The notes beneath the pieces are model-generated. The model saw only the letters and a list, made by a program, of their open reading frames with translations, searched no databases and had not been told where the DNA came from. The position numbers and the translations under genes were made by a program. Shown piece by piece: positions 1 through 7,736 of a DNA stretch of 64,000 nucleotides (its first letter is position 1; the number at the start of each line of letters is the position of its first letter). This stretch comes from Anaerolinea sp. (GTDB taxonomy: Bacteria > Chloroflexota > Anaerolineae > Anaerolineales > Anaerolineaceae), in the NCBI GenBank assembly GCA_020725865.1, contig DYEC01000001.1, positions 1 through 64,000 on the forward strand, written 5' to 3'.

Positions 1-459
1 AGGGATGCCGGCGTCAATGGCTTTCATGATGGGTTCTTTGAAGAGGACGTTATCGGTGACGGTGAGAGCGATACCGTCCGGTTTAGCGGCGACAGCCTGG
101 TCAATCAATGAGGCAGTCTTTTCCAGGTCAAACTTGTCCGGACCCAGAACCTGCACATCAACGCCCATTTGAGCGGCGGCGTCCTTGATACCCTGCTCAA
201 CAGTGCACCAGAAAGAATCCCAGGCACATAGGGCGTGCTGCACCATGATGAATTTAAGTGGTTTTTCGCCAGCGGGTGCCTCAGGTGCTTTGGTGGGTTC
301 GGCGGGCGCTTCGGGTGCCTTGGTGGGTTCGGCGGGTTTTTCTGGGGCTTTGGTTGGCTCAGCGGGTTTCTCTGGCGCAGGCGTTGCTGCCGGTTGGCAG
401 GCTGTCAAGACCAAACTTAACAGGACGACCAGTGTCAATAGAACATGAAACTTTCTCAT
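1..459 (-). CDS. Sugar-type ABC transporter substrate-binding lipoprotein, N-terminal part (cut by window edge)
   Basis: The frame runs from an ATG at 459 out through position 1 with no stop, giving about 153 residues. A consensus Shine-Dalgarno (AGGAGGAAG) sits just upstream of the ATG. It has a lipoprotein signal peptide (MRKFHVLL..., L-T-A-C lipobox with Cys at residue 21), then a Pro/Glu/Thr/Lys/Ala linker of repeated EPTKAPE units, then the start of a type-1 periplasmic-binding fold (KPLKFIMVQHALCAW). It copies the N-terminus of the neighbouring gene (612-2558) almost residue for residue. By family knowledge it would be tethered to the outer face of the membrane and bring a sugar-like ligand to an RbsC-type permease. 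Whether it has one or two binding domains is not visible. Confidence 0.9.
   Translation of the reverse strand, partial: MRKFHVLLTLVVLLSLVLTACQPAATPAPEKPAEPTKAPEKPAEPTKAPEAPAEPTKAPEAPAGEKPLKFIMVQHALCAWDSFWCTVEQGIKDAAAQMGVDVQVLGPDKFDLEKTASLIDQAVAAKPDGIALTVTDNVLFKEPIMKAIDAGIP
1..459. repeat. Tandem duplication, copy 1 (copy 2 at 2100-2558)
   Basis: Positions 1-459 align without gaps to 2100-2558 (constant offset 2099). Differences are scattered substitutions, mostly at third codon positions and in the signal peptide. The copies cover signal peptide, linker and the first third of the binding domain. Confidence 0.9.
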
Positions 460-544
460 TTTCTTCCTCCTGTATGTGAGAATACCCTTGAACAACGGTT
501 TTCATTACTTTTGCTTTAATTGAGAGGCTACTACTTGTGAGTTG

Positions 545-553
545 TCACCTCCT
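545..553 (-). promoter_or_regulatory. Orphan Shine-Dalgarno-like element in the gap before the second binding protein
   Basis: On the minus strand this reads AGGAGGTGA within AAAGGAGGTGACAAC, a near-perfect anti-16S match. It lies about 85 bases before the ATG at 459 and has no usable start codon at normal spacing. A comparable AGGAGGTGATAC lies in the gap before the other binding protein (2629-2637). Such elements can bind 30S subunits and stabilise mRNA (STAB-SD in Bacillus); that role is inferred here. Confidence 0.4.
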
Positions 554-565
554 TTAGGTTGGGTT

Positions 566-599
566 ACTGGTCTGATGACTAATCAGTCATCAGACCAGT
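566..599 (-). terminator. Perfect 15-bp hairpin after the double binding-protein gene
   Basis: Arms at 566-580 and 585-599 are perfectly complementary (ACTGGTCTGATGACT) around a 4-base loop. It starts 12 bases beyond the stop codon at 612. No U-run follows on the minus strand, so it may be a 3'-end stabiliser or partial terminator between two binding-protein genes rather than a full intrinsic terminator. Confidence 0.6.
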
Positions 600-611
600 T
601 CAAGATTAAAT

Positions 612-2558
612 TTAGCGGTATGTGCCTGCCAGTTCCTCGACGATATCCACATTGGATTTGTCAATGAAGCCTGGTCCAGTGGCTGAAATGCCAAGGGCGG
701 GGCTGATATTCTGGCGCAGATAAAGCACCAGGGACATGACTGTGCCATAACCGATTAGATATGGTTGAGCGTCCATCACAAACAGGGTGATCCCTTCGCG
801 AATATATTTAATATTCGCTGGGCTGATATCAAAGGTGACATGCTTAAGGTCGCCGGCTTTGATGCCCTGTGCTTCTACAAAGGCATAGAATGGATCAGAT
901 CCAGCCGGACCAACCGTCATAAAGGCGTCAACATCTGGATGGGCAGTATAGTAGTCACTGATGGTTGTTTGAACTTGCGCAGCATCTTCGCCTTTGACAC
1001 CCAATACCTCTCCTGGTATGCCCTTTTCTTTCAGGGCATCCAGGAAGCCACGGCAACGGGCATCTAGTCCGGTATGGCCTACCTGATGGTTGACGCAGAC
1101 AGCTTTTTTGACGCCAGCCTCTGCCAGCTTCAAGCCACCATAATAACCCTGCACGTAGTCCTCAGCACCCCAAAAGGTTAAATATGGAATGCCATCTTTT
1201 TCGGGTCCCTGACCAGTATCATAGGCAACCACCGGGATTCCAGATTCGATGGCTTTTGTGACCGGTTCTTTGAAGAGCACTGGATCTGTAATGACAACAC
1301 CCATGCCATCCGGTTTGGTAGCGGCCGCCTGATCAATCAGAGCCGCGGTCTTTTCGACGTCAAATTTGTCCGGACCGTAGATTGTGACCTCGACGCCCAT
1401 ATGTTTGGCAGCGTCTTGCATACCTCTTTCAACGACGCACCAGTACGGATCATAGGCACACATCGCATGCTGTACCATTGCCAACTTGAGCGGTTTGTCT
1501 GCTGGTACGGGTTGCTTGCCTAACATTTTGGCATCCACGAAGCCTGGACCGGTGGCAGTGACGGGCAATGCCGGGCGAATACCAAATTTGTTCGCCAGCA
1601 TCAGATACATGACCGCACCGTATCCCTGGAGGTATGGCTGCTGGTCAACTGCGAAGAGGGTTGTGCCGTCTTTGATCTTAGCTTCGACTTCGGGGGTGAC
1701 GTCGAAGGTACCATGCACTACACCCTTGACACCTTCGGCATCGAGGAAGGCATAGAAGGGGTTGGCTCCGCTAGGCCCGAGGGTGAGGAAGGCGTTGACA
1801 TCCGGGTTGGCGGCGTAGAAGTCGCTGATGGTGGTCTGGCTCTGTGCGGCGTCTTCGCCCTTAACGCCAAGGACTTCGGCTTTTAGATTCTGAGCTTTGA
1901 AAGCGTCAACGAAACCCTGGCAACGCTTATCAAGACCGGCGTGACCGACTTGATGGTTGATGCAGACGCCGCGCTTGGCGCCAGCCGCAATCAGCCGGAC
2001 ACCGCCTTGGTAGCCACCCTGATACTCATCCTGACCAAGGTAGGTAAGGTAGGGGATGCCGTCTTCCAGAGGACCCTTGCCGGCGTTATATGCCAGAACA
2101 GGGATGCCGGCGTCAATGGCTTTCATGATGGGTTCTTTGAAGAGGACAGGATCAGTGACAGTGAGGGCGATGCCGTCCGGTTTGGCGGCGACAGCCTGGT
2201 CAATCAATGAAGCGGTCTTTTCCAGGTCAAACTTGTCCGGTCCCAAAACCTGCACATCAACGCCCATTTGAGCGGCGGCGTCCTTGATACCCTGCTCAAC
2301 AGTGCACCAGAAGGAATCCCAGGCGCACAGGGCGTGCTGTACCATGATGAATTTGAGCGGTTTTTCACCTGCGGGTGCTTCAGGTGCCTTGGTGGGCTCG
2401 GCAGGTGCTTCGGGCGCTTTGGTGGGTTCGGCGGGTTTTTCCGGGGCTTTGGTTGGCTCAGCGGGTTTCTCTGGCGCAGGCGTTGCTGCTGGCTGACAAG
2501 CAGTCAACAGGATGCTTGCCAGTACGACAATGCTTAACAGGACACGCAATTTTTTCAT
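612..2558 (-). CDS. ABC transporter substrate-binding lipoprotein with two fused type-1 periplasmic-binding domains
   Basis: Protein of 648 residues starting at the ATG at 2558; a GGAGG lies immediately upstream, between this ATG and an in-frame ATG 15 bases earlier, which rules the earlier one out. Signal peptide with lipobox L-T-A-C (Cys 21), a Pro-rich EPTKAPE linker to about residue 65, then domain A (about 66-345) and domain B (about 353-648). Both begin with the same block (KPLKFIMVQHALCAW against KPLKLAMVQHAMCAY) and share GPDKFD, NHQVGH, GVKGEDAAQ and ATGPGF motifs in the same order. RbsB-like proteins normally have one such domain and about 300-350 residues. It lies directly downstream of an RbsC-like permease, so sugar or polyol uptake is likely; the ligand is unknown. 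No ATPase gene is visible nearby. Confidence 0.92.
   Translation of the reverse strand: MKKLRVLLSIVVLASILLTACQPAATPAPEKPAEPTKAPEKPAEPTKAPEAPAEPTKAPEAPAGEKPLKFIMVQHALCAWDSFWCTVEQGIKDAAAQMGVDVQVLGPDKFDLEKTASLIDQAVAAKPDGIALTVTDPVLFKEPIMKAIDAGIPVLAYNAGKGPLEDGIPYLTYLGQDEYQGGYQGGVRLIAAGAKRGVCINHQVGHAGLDKRCQGFVDAFKAQNLKAEVLGVKGEDAAQSQTTISDFYAANPDVNAFLTLGPSGANPFYAFLDAEGVKGVVHGTFDVTPEVEAKIKDGTTLFAVDQQPYLQGYGAVMYLMLANKFGIRPALPVTATGPGFVDAKMLGKQPVPADKPLKLAMVQHAMCAYDPYWCVVERGMQDAAKHMGVEVTIYGPDKFDVEKTAALIDQAAATKPDGMGVVITDPVLFKEPVTKAIESGIPVVAYDTGQGPEKDGIPYLTFWGAEDYVQGYYGGLKLAEAGVKKAVCVNHQVGHTGLDARCRGFLDALKEKGIPGEVLGVKGEDAAQVQTTISDYYTAHPDVDAFMTVGPAGSDPFYAFVEAQGIKAGDLKHVTFDISPANIKYIREGITLFVMDAQPYLIGYGTVMSLVLYLRQNISPALGISATGPGFIDKSNVDIVEELAGTYR
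2100..2558. repeat. Tandem duplication, copy 2 (copy 1 at 1-459)
   Basis: Second copy of the duplicated signal peptide, linker and domain start. Within both copies the linker (about 267-370 and 2366-2470) is built from short coding repeats for EPTKAPE/EKPA. Confidence 0.9.
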
Positions 2559-2628
2559 TTTTCCTCCGTTCATTTCGCCTTTTTCTTGAAAAGATATGTG
2601 GTGCAGTTATTGCAGTATTTGATCCGTA

Positions 2629-2637
2629 TCACCTCCT
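2629..2637 (-). promoter_or_regulatory. Orphan Shine-Dalgarno-like element in the permease/binding-protein gap
   Basis: Minus strand AGGAGGTGA, about 70 bases before the ATG at 2558, with no start codon at a suitable distance; the real start has its own GGAGG. Same arrangement as at 545-553. A role in mRNA stability or ribosome standby is inference. Confidence 0.35.
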
Positions 2638-2683
2638 CATTAGACTAACGACTGGAAATACCATGCTGGCAGCAGGGTTTTTA

Positions 2684-3682
2684 CTAGTCGGCTTTGCCTA
2701 AATAGGTGTTGCTGATGACTGCCAGGATGATGATCAGACCGGCAGTTGCCTGGAAGACCTGGATTGGAATCTGCATCAGCACAAGACCCTGGTCGAGCAT
2801 CTGAAGTAAAAACGTACCCAGCACAGCACCAATGATGGTGCCGTAGCCGCCCGTCAGCCGTACACCGCCAATAACACTAGCGGCAACTACAATCAGCTCC
2901 ATGCCCTCCCCGCGCAACGGGTCAACGCTCATGCGATGTGCAAATTGAAGGACGCTGGCGATGCCGACTAGCATTCCAGTGAGTGTGAAATTCATGATTT
3001 TGACTCGGGCAACGTGCACACCCTGTGCAAGAGCAGCTTCTGGTGCTCCACCTGCAGCGAAGATCCAATTACCATAGCGGGTACGCATCAAAACAAAGGT
3101 AAAAATCGCCGCCAGCAAGAGAAACCAAATCATTGAGGTGCGGAAAGCCTGTACACCAAAGAGGTTGTTAAGCAGGGTGAAATCACCGTTCATGATCTTG
3201 AAGACTGGAATAGGCTCGCCTTTGTAGGTTGCAAAATCGCCTCCGCCAATGGCACGCACGATTCCGCGATAAGCCAACATGGTGCCTAGAGTGGCAATGA
3301 AAGAGGGAATTCTGGTCTTGATAACAATCAAGCCATTCAAACATCCTAACAGGGTGCTGGAAACCAGTGCCAGAAGTATGGAGAGCCAGACTGGCCAACC
3401 CGCTATCAATGATAATGCTAAGACATAGCTGGCAACCGCAAAATTAGAGCCAACTGAAAGATCGAATTCACCAGAAATCATCAGCATCGCAACACCAATC
3501 GTGACGATTCCGGTGATACTCCCAAAGGTCAATATATTGCCAATCGAAAGTGGGGTCAGGAAATAGGGTGCCGCAAATGAGAAGAAGGTGAAAAGCAGGA
3601 GAAGGACGATCAGCGCAACAGCTTCGGGCATATAGGATAAGCGGTGTCGAATCTGTGGCAGTTTTTTTGTGACCAAATCCAT
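2684..3682 (-). CDS. RbsC-like sugar ABC transporter permease
   Basis: Protein of 332 residues beginning MDLVTKK. An upstream in-frame TTG is rejected because the Shine-Dalgarno GAGGTG overlaps it and places the ATG at 3682. It is almost entirely hydrophobic, with about 8-10 membrane segments, and carries the branched-chain/ribose permease signature (GEFDLSVGSN near residues 71-80, and the GGVRLTGGYGT region near the C-terminus). It is the membrane channel for the binding proteins encoded downstream. The matching ATPase is not in the window; it may lie beyond the left edge or be shared. First gene of the minus-strand operon; a promoter and LacI-type operator precede it. Confidence 0.9.
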   Translation of the reverse strand: MDLVTKKLPQIRHRLSYMPEAVALIVLLLLFTFFSFAAPYFLTPLSIGNILTFGSITGIVTIGVAMLMISGEFDLSVGSNFAVASYVLALSLIAGWPVWLSILLALVSSTLLGCLNGLIVIKTRIPSFIATLGTMLAYRGIVRAIGGGDFATYKGEPIPVFKIMNGDFTLLNNLFGVQAFRTSMIWFLLLAAIFTFVLMRTRYGNWIFAAGGAPEAALAQGVHVARVKIMNFTLTGMLVGIASVLQFAHRMSVDPLRGEGMELIVVAASVIGGVRLTGGYGTIIGAVLGTFLLQMLDQGLVLMQIPIQVFQATAGLIIILAVISNTYLGKAD

Positions 3683-3756
3683 TTGGCACCTCAAGGTTCA
3701 GAAAGATGAATTGAATTGGTGTCCTGCCCCTGTGACATCCCTAAACACACATTTTT

Positions 3757-3770
3757 TGCAAATGTTTGCA
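3757..3770. promoter_or_regulatory. LacI-family-type operator at the permease promoter
   Basis: TGCAAATGTTTGCA: 6-base arms TGCAAA/TTTGCA around TG. It lies immediately downstream of the -10 box of the permease promoter, overlapping the expected transcription start, as a repressor site would. A close match occurs at 5080-5093. Confidence 0.65.
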
Positions 3771-3776
3771 TAAGGT

Positions 3777-3805
3777 AGTGTAACAAAATTAAAGACAAAA
3801 GTCAA
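3777..3805 (-). promoter_or_regulatory. Sigma-70-type promoter of the sugar ABC operon
   Basis: On the minus strand: -35 TTGACT (3805-3800), 17-base spacer, -10 TACACT (3782-3777). The -10 end is about 94 bases from the permease ATG. Confidence 0.65.
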
Positions 3806-3834
3806 TAGGGATAAGTGATATTCCTGAAGTCATG

Positions 3835-5037
3835 CTAGCCAGTAATTGGCTTGACCAATCGGATGAACTCTTCTGCTTTGCGGTCTATTTCTTCTTCTGG
3901 GGTGAGAGGGTTAATGCCGAAATCAGCACCCAGGCCGGGATCAACAACACCAACGCTCAGGTTAATACTGCGTCGCAGGATGGAATCAGTATGTGGCAGC
4001 ATGTTTTTACGATAGCGTTGGGTTCCACTGGCATCGCGAAAATTGAGTAAATGTTCCATATTGTTATAAACATGCCAGCCACTATGGTAGACCACTTTGC
4101 TGTTCAAGGCTTTTGCAGCTTTTTCTGCTAATTCCTCATCTTCAAATTGAACGGTCAGCAGTGTGCAGCATTCGCCAGGATCATTAATGCGCCGGAAAGA
4201 TACCCCCTCCAGTCCGCCAGCCTGAATGCCGGCTTTTAAGCGAGCTTTTTTCATCCGCAAGGTTTCTAGAATTACGTCGAGTTTTCTGAGCTGTCCAAGT
4301 GCAAAAGCCCCGGTCAATTCATTCATGCGCATATTAATGCCGATAAGCGTGCGATTGCCGACTTCAACACCTTTCCGAAGTGGAAAATGTCCTTGATCGT
4401 GAAAAGCGAAAGCGCGGCGGTAAAGTGTTTCATCGTTGGTGACCAACAACCCGCCATCGCCGCTGTTGATCACTTTGTAGTTATTGAGTGAGAATGCCGC
4501 GCAGGCACCGAACGTCCCCAATCGCTGCCCGCGATAACTTCCTCCAAGCGCCTGACAGCAATCTTCAATCACAATCAGGTTGTATTTTTGTGCTAAAGCC
4601 ATGATTCTTTCCATGTCACATGGATTGCCCAGCATGTGAACGGGCATGATGACCTTAGTACGTGGGGTGATCTTACGCTCTGCATCTTGCGGGTCCATCG
4701 TAAGAGACTCATCCACTTCAACCAGTACTGGGATGCCGCCTACGGCTATTACTGAGGACATTGAAGCAATAAATGTATAGCCGGGCACAAGCACCTCATC
4801 GCCAGGCTGTAATCCAACCGCAACTAGGGATGCCATCAGCGCGCTGGTACCAGAATTGACCGCAACGCAATAATTTACTCCGATCTTTTGGGCAAATTCG
4901 CGCTCGAGCGTGTAAACTTTTTGTTTGAAGCGGAGGTCGTCATCCTTCCCATAGCGGGAAAGATAACCACTTTCTAAAACATCCATTACTTCTTTGCGTT
5001 CCTCGTCGCCAAAAAAGAAGAAACCTGGTCCTGGCAT
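3835..5037 (-). CDS. DegT/DnrJ/EryC1/StrS-family PLP-dependent sugar aminotransferase
   Basis: 400 residues, the usual size of the family. AGGAGGTGTAAC precedes the ATG. Family marks: the SGTSAL loop near residue 63, the EDCCQALG segment with the PLP-pyridine Asp, and a SLNNYKVINSGDGG block whose Lys would form the internal aldimine. These enzymes transfer an amino group to keto-sugars or keto-cyclitols, usually from Glu or Gln, in the cytoplasm. Its position beside a sugar ABC operon and a shared operator suggests it modifies or degrades the imported compound, perhaps an amino sugar or cyclitol; the substrate cannot be read. Confidence 0.9.
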   Translation of the reverse strand: MPGPGFFFFGDEERKEVMDVLESGYLSRYGKDDDLRFKQKVYTLEREFAQKIGVNYCVAVNSGTSALMASLVAVGLQPGDEVLVPGYTFIASMSSVIAVGGIPVLVEVDESLTMDPQDAERKITPRTKVIMPVHMLGNPCDMERIMALAQKYNLIVIEDCCQALGGSYRGQRLGTFGACAAFSLNNYKVINSGDGGLLVTNDETLYRRAFAFHDQGHFPLRKGVEVGNRTLIGINMRMNELTGAFALGQLRKLDVILETLRMKKARLKAGIQAGGLEGVSFRRINDPGECCTLLTVQFEDEELAEKAAKALNSKVVYHSGWHVYNNMEHLLNFRDASGTQRYRKNMLPHTDSILRRSINLSVGVVDPGLGADFGINPLTPEEEIDRKAEEFIRLVKPITG

Positions 5038-5072
5038 GTTACACCTCCTGAGTAATGCCGAATATTTTTATT

Positions 5073-5078
5073 ATTATA
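5073..5078 (-). promoter_or_regulatory. -10 box of the aminotransferase promoter
   Basis: TATAAT on the minus strand, about 36 bases from the ATG at 5037. The LacI-type operator lies just upstream, where the -35/-10 spacer would be; no good -35 is seen. Confidence 0.45.
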
Positions 5079-5079
5079 A

Positions 5080-5093
5080 TGCAAACGTTAGCA
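5080..5093. promoter_or_regulatory. LacI-family-type operator between divergent genes
   Basis: TGCAAACGTTAGCA within the longer dyad 5078-5095, with the central CG typical of LacI/GalR operators. It matches the site at 3757-3770 in 12 of 14 positions. It could control both the aminotransferase (minus) and the gene at 5176 (plus). Confidence 0.65.
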
Positions 5094-5175
5094 TTTGGTA
5101 CTAGCAAATTTGTTTACAATCCTCAAATTATCAGTAGCGGCTCAATAATGATATGATTATATTAGGAGGTGGAGT

Positions 5176-6000
5176 ATGGTCTCTTATGTAACGCTTGGTT
5201 CCTTGAGGGTGAGCCGCTTTATTCTTGGCAGTAACCCGTTCAGTGGTTTTTCTCATCAAAGCCCGGCGGTTGATCTGGAAATGAAACGGTATTACACCAC
5301 CGAGCGTATTAAGCAAACCATGCGAGAGGCGGAAGAACTAGGTGTCAATACGCTGATTGCGCGCACAGATTTTCACGTGATGCGCTTTTTGCTAGAATAC
5401 TGGGATCAGGACGGTCAGATACAATGGTTTGCCCAGACCTGCCCGGAGGTAGGCGATCATGTAACTTGTATTAACCGCGCCGCAAGCGGAGGTGCAAAAG
5501 CCTGTCACATTCATGGCGGTGTCATGGATTATCTGCTTGCACAGGGACGCTTGGACGAAATTCCTCCGATGATTGATTTGATCCATCAGAAAGGTATGCT
5601 GGCGGGAATTGCGGGGCATAATCCGGAGGTTTTTTTGTGGGCGGAGGATGTCCGTCTGGATGTGGATTATTACATGTGTAGCTATTACAATTCCGCTCAC
5701 CGTGACCAGCGCGCCGAGCATGTTCCCGGTATGGAAGAGTGGTTTCTGGAAGAGGACCGTGTCATTATGGCGCAAGTGATTCAAACGCTGAGCAAACCAG
5801 TGGTGCATTATAAAATCATGGCTGCCGGGCGCAACGAGCCGCAGGAGGCGTTTGCTTTCGCGGCGCGCCACATGCGTCCAGCGGATATGGTTTGTGTGGG
5901 AGTTTACACGAAAGATGCGCCGCAAATGTTGCGTCAGGACCTTGAGTTGTTTGAAACGGCGTTAGCTCGCCAGATGAAACAAACGGTAGAGGGCAGGTAA
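5176..6000 (+). CDS. Uncharacterised protein, possibly a TIM-barrel related to aldo/keto reductases
   Basis: 274 residues; AGGAGGTGGAGT precedes the ATG. I do not recognise the family with certainty. The N-terminus (LGSLRVSRFILGSNPFSG) resembles the opening strand of aldo/keto-reductase barrels. Alternating segments such as ELGVNTLIART, KACHIHGG, GMLAGIAGHNP and PVVHYKIMAAG look like successive barrel strands. There is no convincing NADPH-binding C-terminus, and the length is shorter than the usual 310-330. It is divergent from the aminotransferase across a shared LacI-type operator, so a role in the same carbohydrate pathway is inferred. An isomerase or lyase barrel is equally possible. Confidence 0.7.
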   Translation: MVSYVTLGSLRVSRFILGSNPFSGFSHQSPAVDLEMKRYYTTERIKQTMREAEELGVNTLIARTDFHVMRFLLEYWDQDGQIQWFAQTCPEVGDHVTCINRAASGGAKACHIHGGVMDYLLAQGRLDEIPPMIDLIHQKGMLAGIAGHNPEVFLWAEDVRLDVDYYMCSYYNSAHRDQRAEHVPGMEEWFLEEDRVIMAQVIQTLSKPVVHYKIMAAGRNEPQEAFAFAARHMRPADMVCVGVYTKDAPQMLRQDLELFETALARQMKQTVEGR

Positions 6001-6040
6001 AGTTGGGGCTTGTATAAAGAAACCACCCGGCTATTTACAT

Positions 6041-7663
6041 TCACTCAATCACCTGAAACAGTGAATAGGGACCTTCTTTCACAACCAGTTGTAAGTATTC
6101 AGCTTTAAAGGGGTTCCATTCTCCTAATGCCCTTTCTGAGGGTCCCCAAACCAGATAATTTACAGCATACTCGCGTAACAGGTGAATACGCTGAAGGTCT
6201 CTGGTTTCCTGATGGTAAACTGTTTCGACCTGCTCCTGAAGTATTTTTCCCCCCGCGCTTTCAGGGCCATGACCAATCAATACTCGAACCGGTGCAAAAG
6301 CCGGCAGGGTATTGCTGCTATCAAAAGACGCCAGTACAAGCGGGGAAACTTGTAAGTCCTGTTCATTGAACCATTCGAACAGGGCGACCTGTTCGCGGGG
6401 CAGGAACACCGGTTCGGCTGGTGTTCTGGCAGTTTGGACACCACCTGCGAATAGCAGAAGGGTGGCGGGCAGTGAGAATATCAGCAGTCCAAGGGTCACC
6501 GCGTTTTTGTATCTGCTACTCAGCCAGCGCGGTGGCTTGTCTAAGAACGCAAAAGTCAACGCAATGAGTGCCACCCAGAAACCTTCAATCAACCGACGCT
6601 GGATGCTGATGGGGATACAGATGCCTATCAGACCGATCATCATCCACAAGACAGGCAGAAGTGTTTTATGACGGTTGATTGTCCACATACTACTTGCTCC
6701 AGCGATAGCAAGAGGCAAAAGCCATCCGTAAGAAGCAAGATACATGAGAAGCGGTGCAGCGGGGAGAATGTTTTGTGCAGTCCAGATGCGTAGATATGGA
6801 TCGCTAATAAACCTGTATGCAGTGTAGAACAGAAGCGTCGCAGTCGGCAGGCTCCCAACCACCCAGTAAGGCAATATCGCTATGCTACTATGTGGCGTTT
6901 CGTATATGGCTGCTTTTTTTCGCCATTCCAGCATCCACATGCTTATCCAGTGAAAGAAGATGATACCCGCCCCCATGGCAGCCTGAACAGGCTGGCAGAT
7001 AACTGAAAGTAGCCAGAAACAGCCAAGAATGATTGAATTGCGGTACGATGGCGTTTGCCAGAGACGAAGGTAAGCGAGCAGTGTCCAAAGCAATGCGGCG
7101 CGCCCTAAGGCAAGATGTGGAATACCATAAAGGCTTAGGAATCCAAAGCTTTCCGGTGAGTAGAATTCTAGCGGTAATCGGTCAGGATTTCTGCTGAAAA
7201 GCAACAGCCAGCCCAGGCCACTGCCCGCGGTGGCGATGACCAGCGAGATTTGCCTCTGTAATTTGTTCTCGATGAACGTTGAAAGAAAATGGTAAGTTGC
7301 CCAGACACTTAAGATGCCTGCTAGAACGCGGAAGCTATGGAACAGGATAATTAGCTTCAGGTGAACCTGCGGGGGCGAAACAAGTTTGCCCAGTAGCAGG
7401 TAAGGTAAAAAAGCAATCACTCCGCGCTGGGACATAGCGGTATAAGGCGAACGAAACAGCCACGCGCCTTCCATGCCCGTGCGCATTTTGGCAATATATG
7501 AATTACCATCTGTAACACCAAAAATAAATCCGGAGAAAACCCACTTTGTCTGCGGATTGAGGCGACTATCTTGTTGCAGGGCGATTGCGTACGGTAGGCT
7601 GGTCAAAGCCATGAGCAAAATCGCATAAACCCAGACCCACCGCTGTTTTATCATTAGTAACAT
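6041..7663 (-). CDS. Multi-pass membrane protein, possibly GT-C-like
   Basis: 540 residues starting MLLMIKQRW, with roughly 10-12 predicted membrane helices followed by a soluble C-terminal part from about residue 430. An early extracytoplasmic loop carries charged and aromatic residues (GVTDGNSYIAKMRTG), as in polyprenol-linked glycosyltransferase-like proteins. I do not recognise a named family. The ATG has only a weak ribosome binding site (a later in-frame ATG is at residue 4). It is convergent with the gene at 5176 and follows the hydrolase gene by 73 bases on the same strand. Confidence 0.75.
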   Translation of the reverse strand: MLLMIKQRWVWVYAILLMALTSLPYAIALQQDSRLNPQTKWVFSGFIFGVTDGNSYIAKMRTGMEGAWLFRSPYTAMSQRGVIAFLPYLLLGKLVSPPQVHLKLIILFHSFRVLAGILSVWATYHFLSTFIENKLQRQISLVIATAGSGLGWLLLFSRNPDRLPLEFYSPESFGFLSLYGIPHLALGRAALLWTLLAYLRLWQTPSYRNSIILGCFWLLSVICQPVQAAMGAGIIFFHWISMWMLEWRKKAAIYETPHSSIAILPYWVVGSLPTATLLFYTAYRFISDPYLRIWTAQNILPAAPLLMYLASYGWLLPLAIAGASSMWTINRHKTLLPVLWMMIGLIGICIPISIQRRLIEGFWVALIALTFAFLDKPPRWLSSRYKNAVTLGLLIFSLPATLLLFAGGVQTARTPAEPVFLPREQVALFEWFNEQDLQVSPLVLASFDSSNTLPAFAPVRVLIGHGPESAGGKILQEQVETVYHQETRDLQRIHLLREYAVNYLVWGPSERALGEWNPFKAEYLQLVVKEGPYSLFQVIE

Positions 7664-7736
7664 GGAAGCAAATGTTGGCTTATATTGGGTAGGAAAATGG
7701 TGGGCGAATTTTTTGCACGCTTATGATGTGTCCGCC

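Noticed and set aside
185-479. Plus-strand open frames over the Ala/Pro-rich region
   Set aside because: They are antisense to the EPTKAPE linker of the binding lipoprotein; the repeats create frames rich in Gly/Ala/Phe. The same artefact recurs at 2268-2537.
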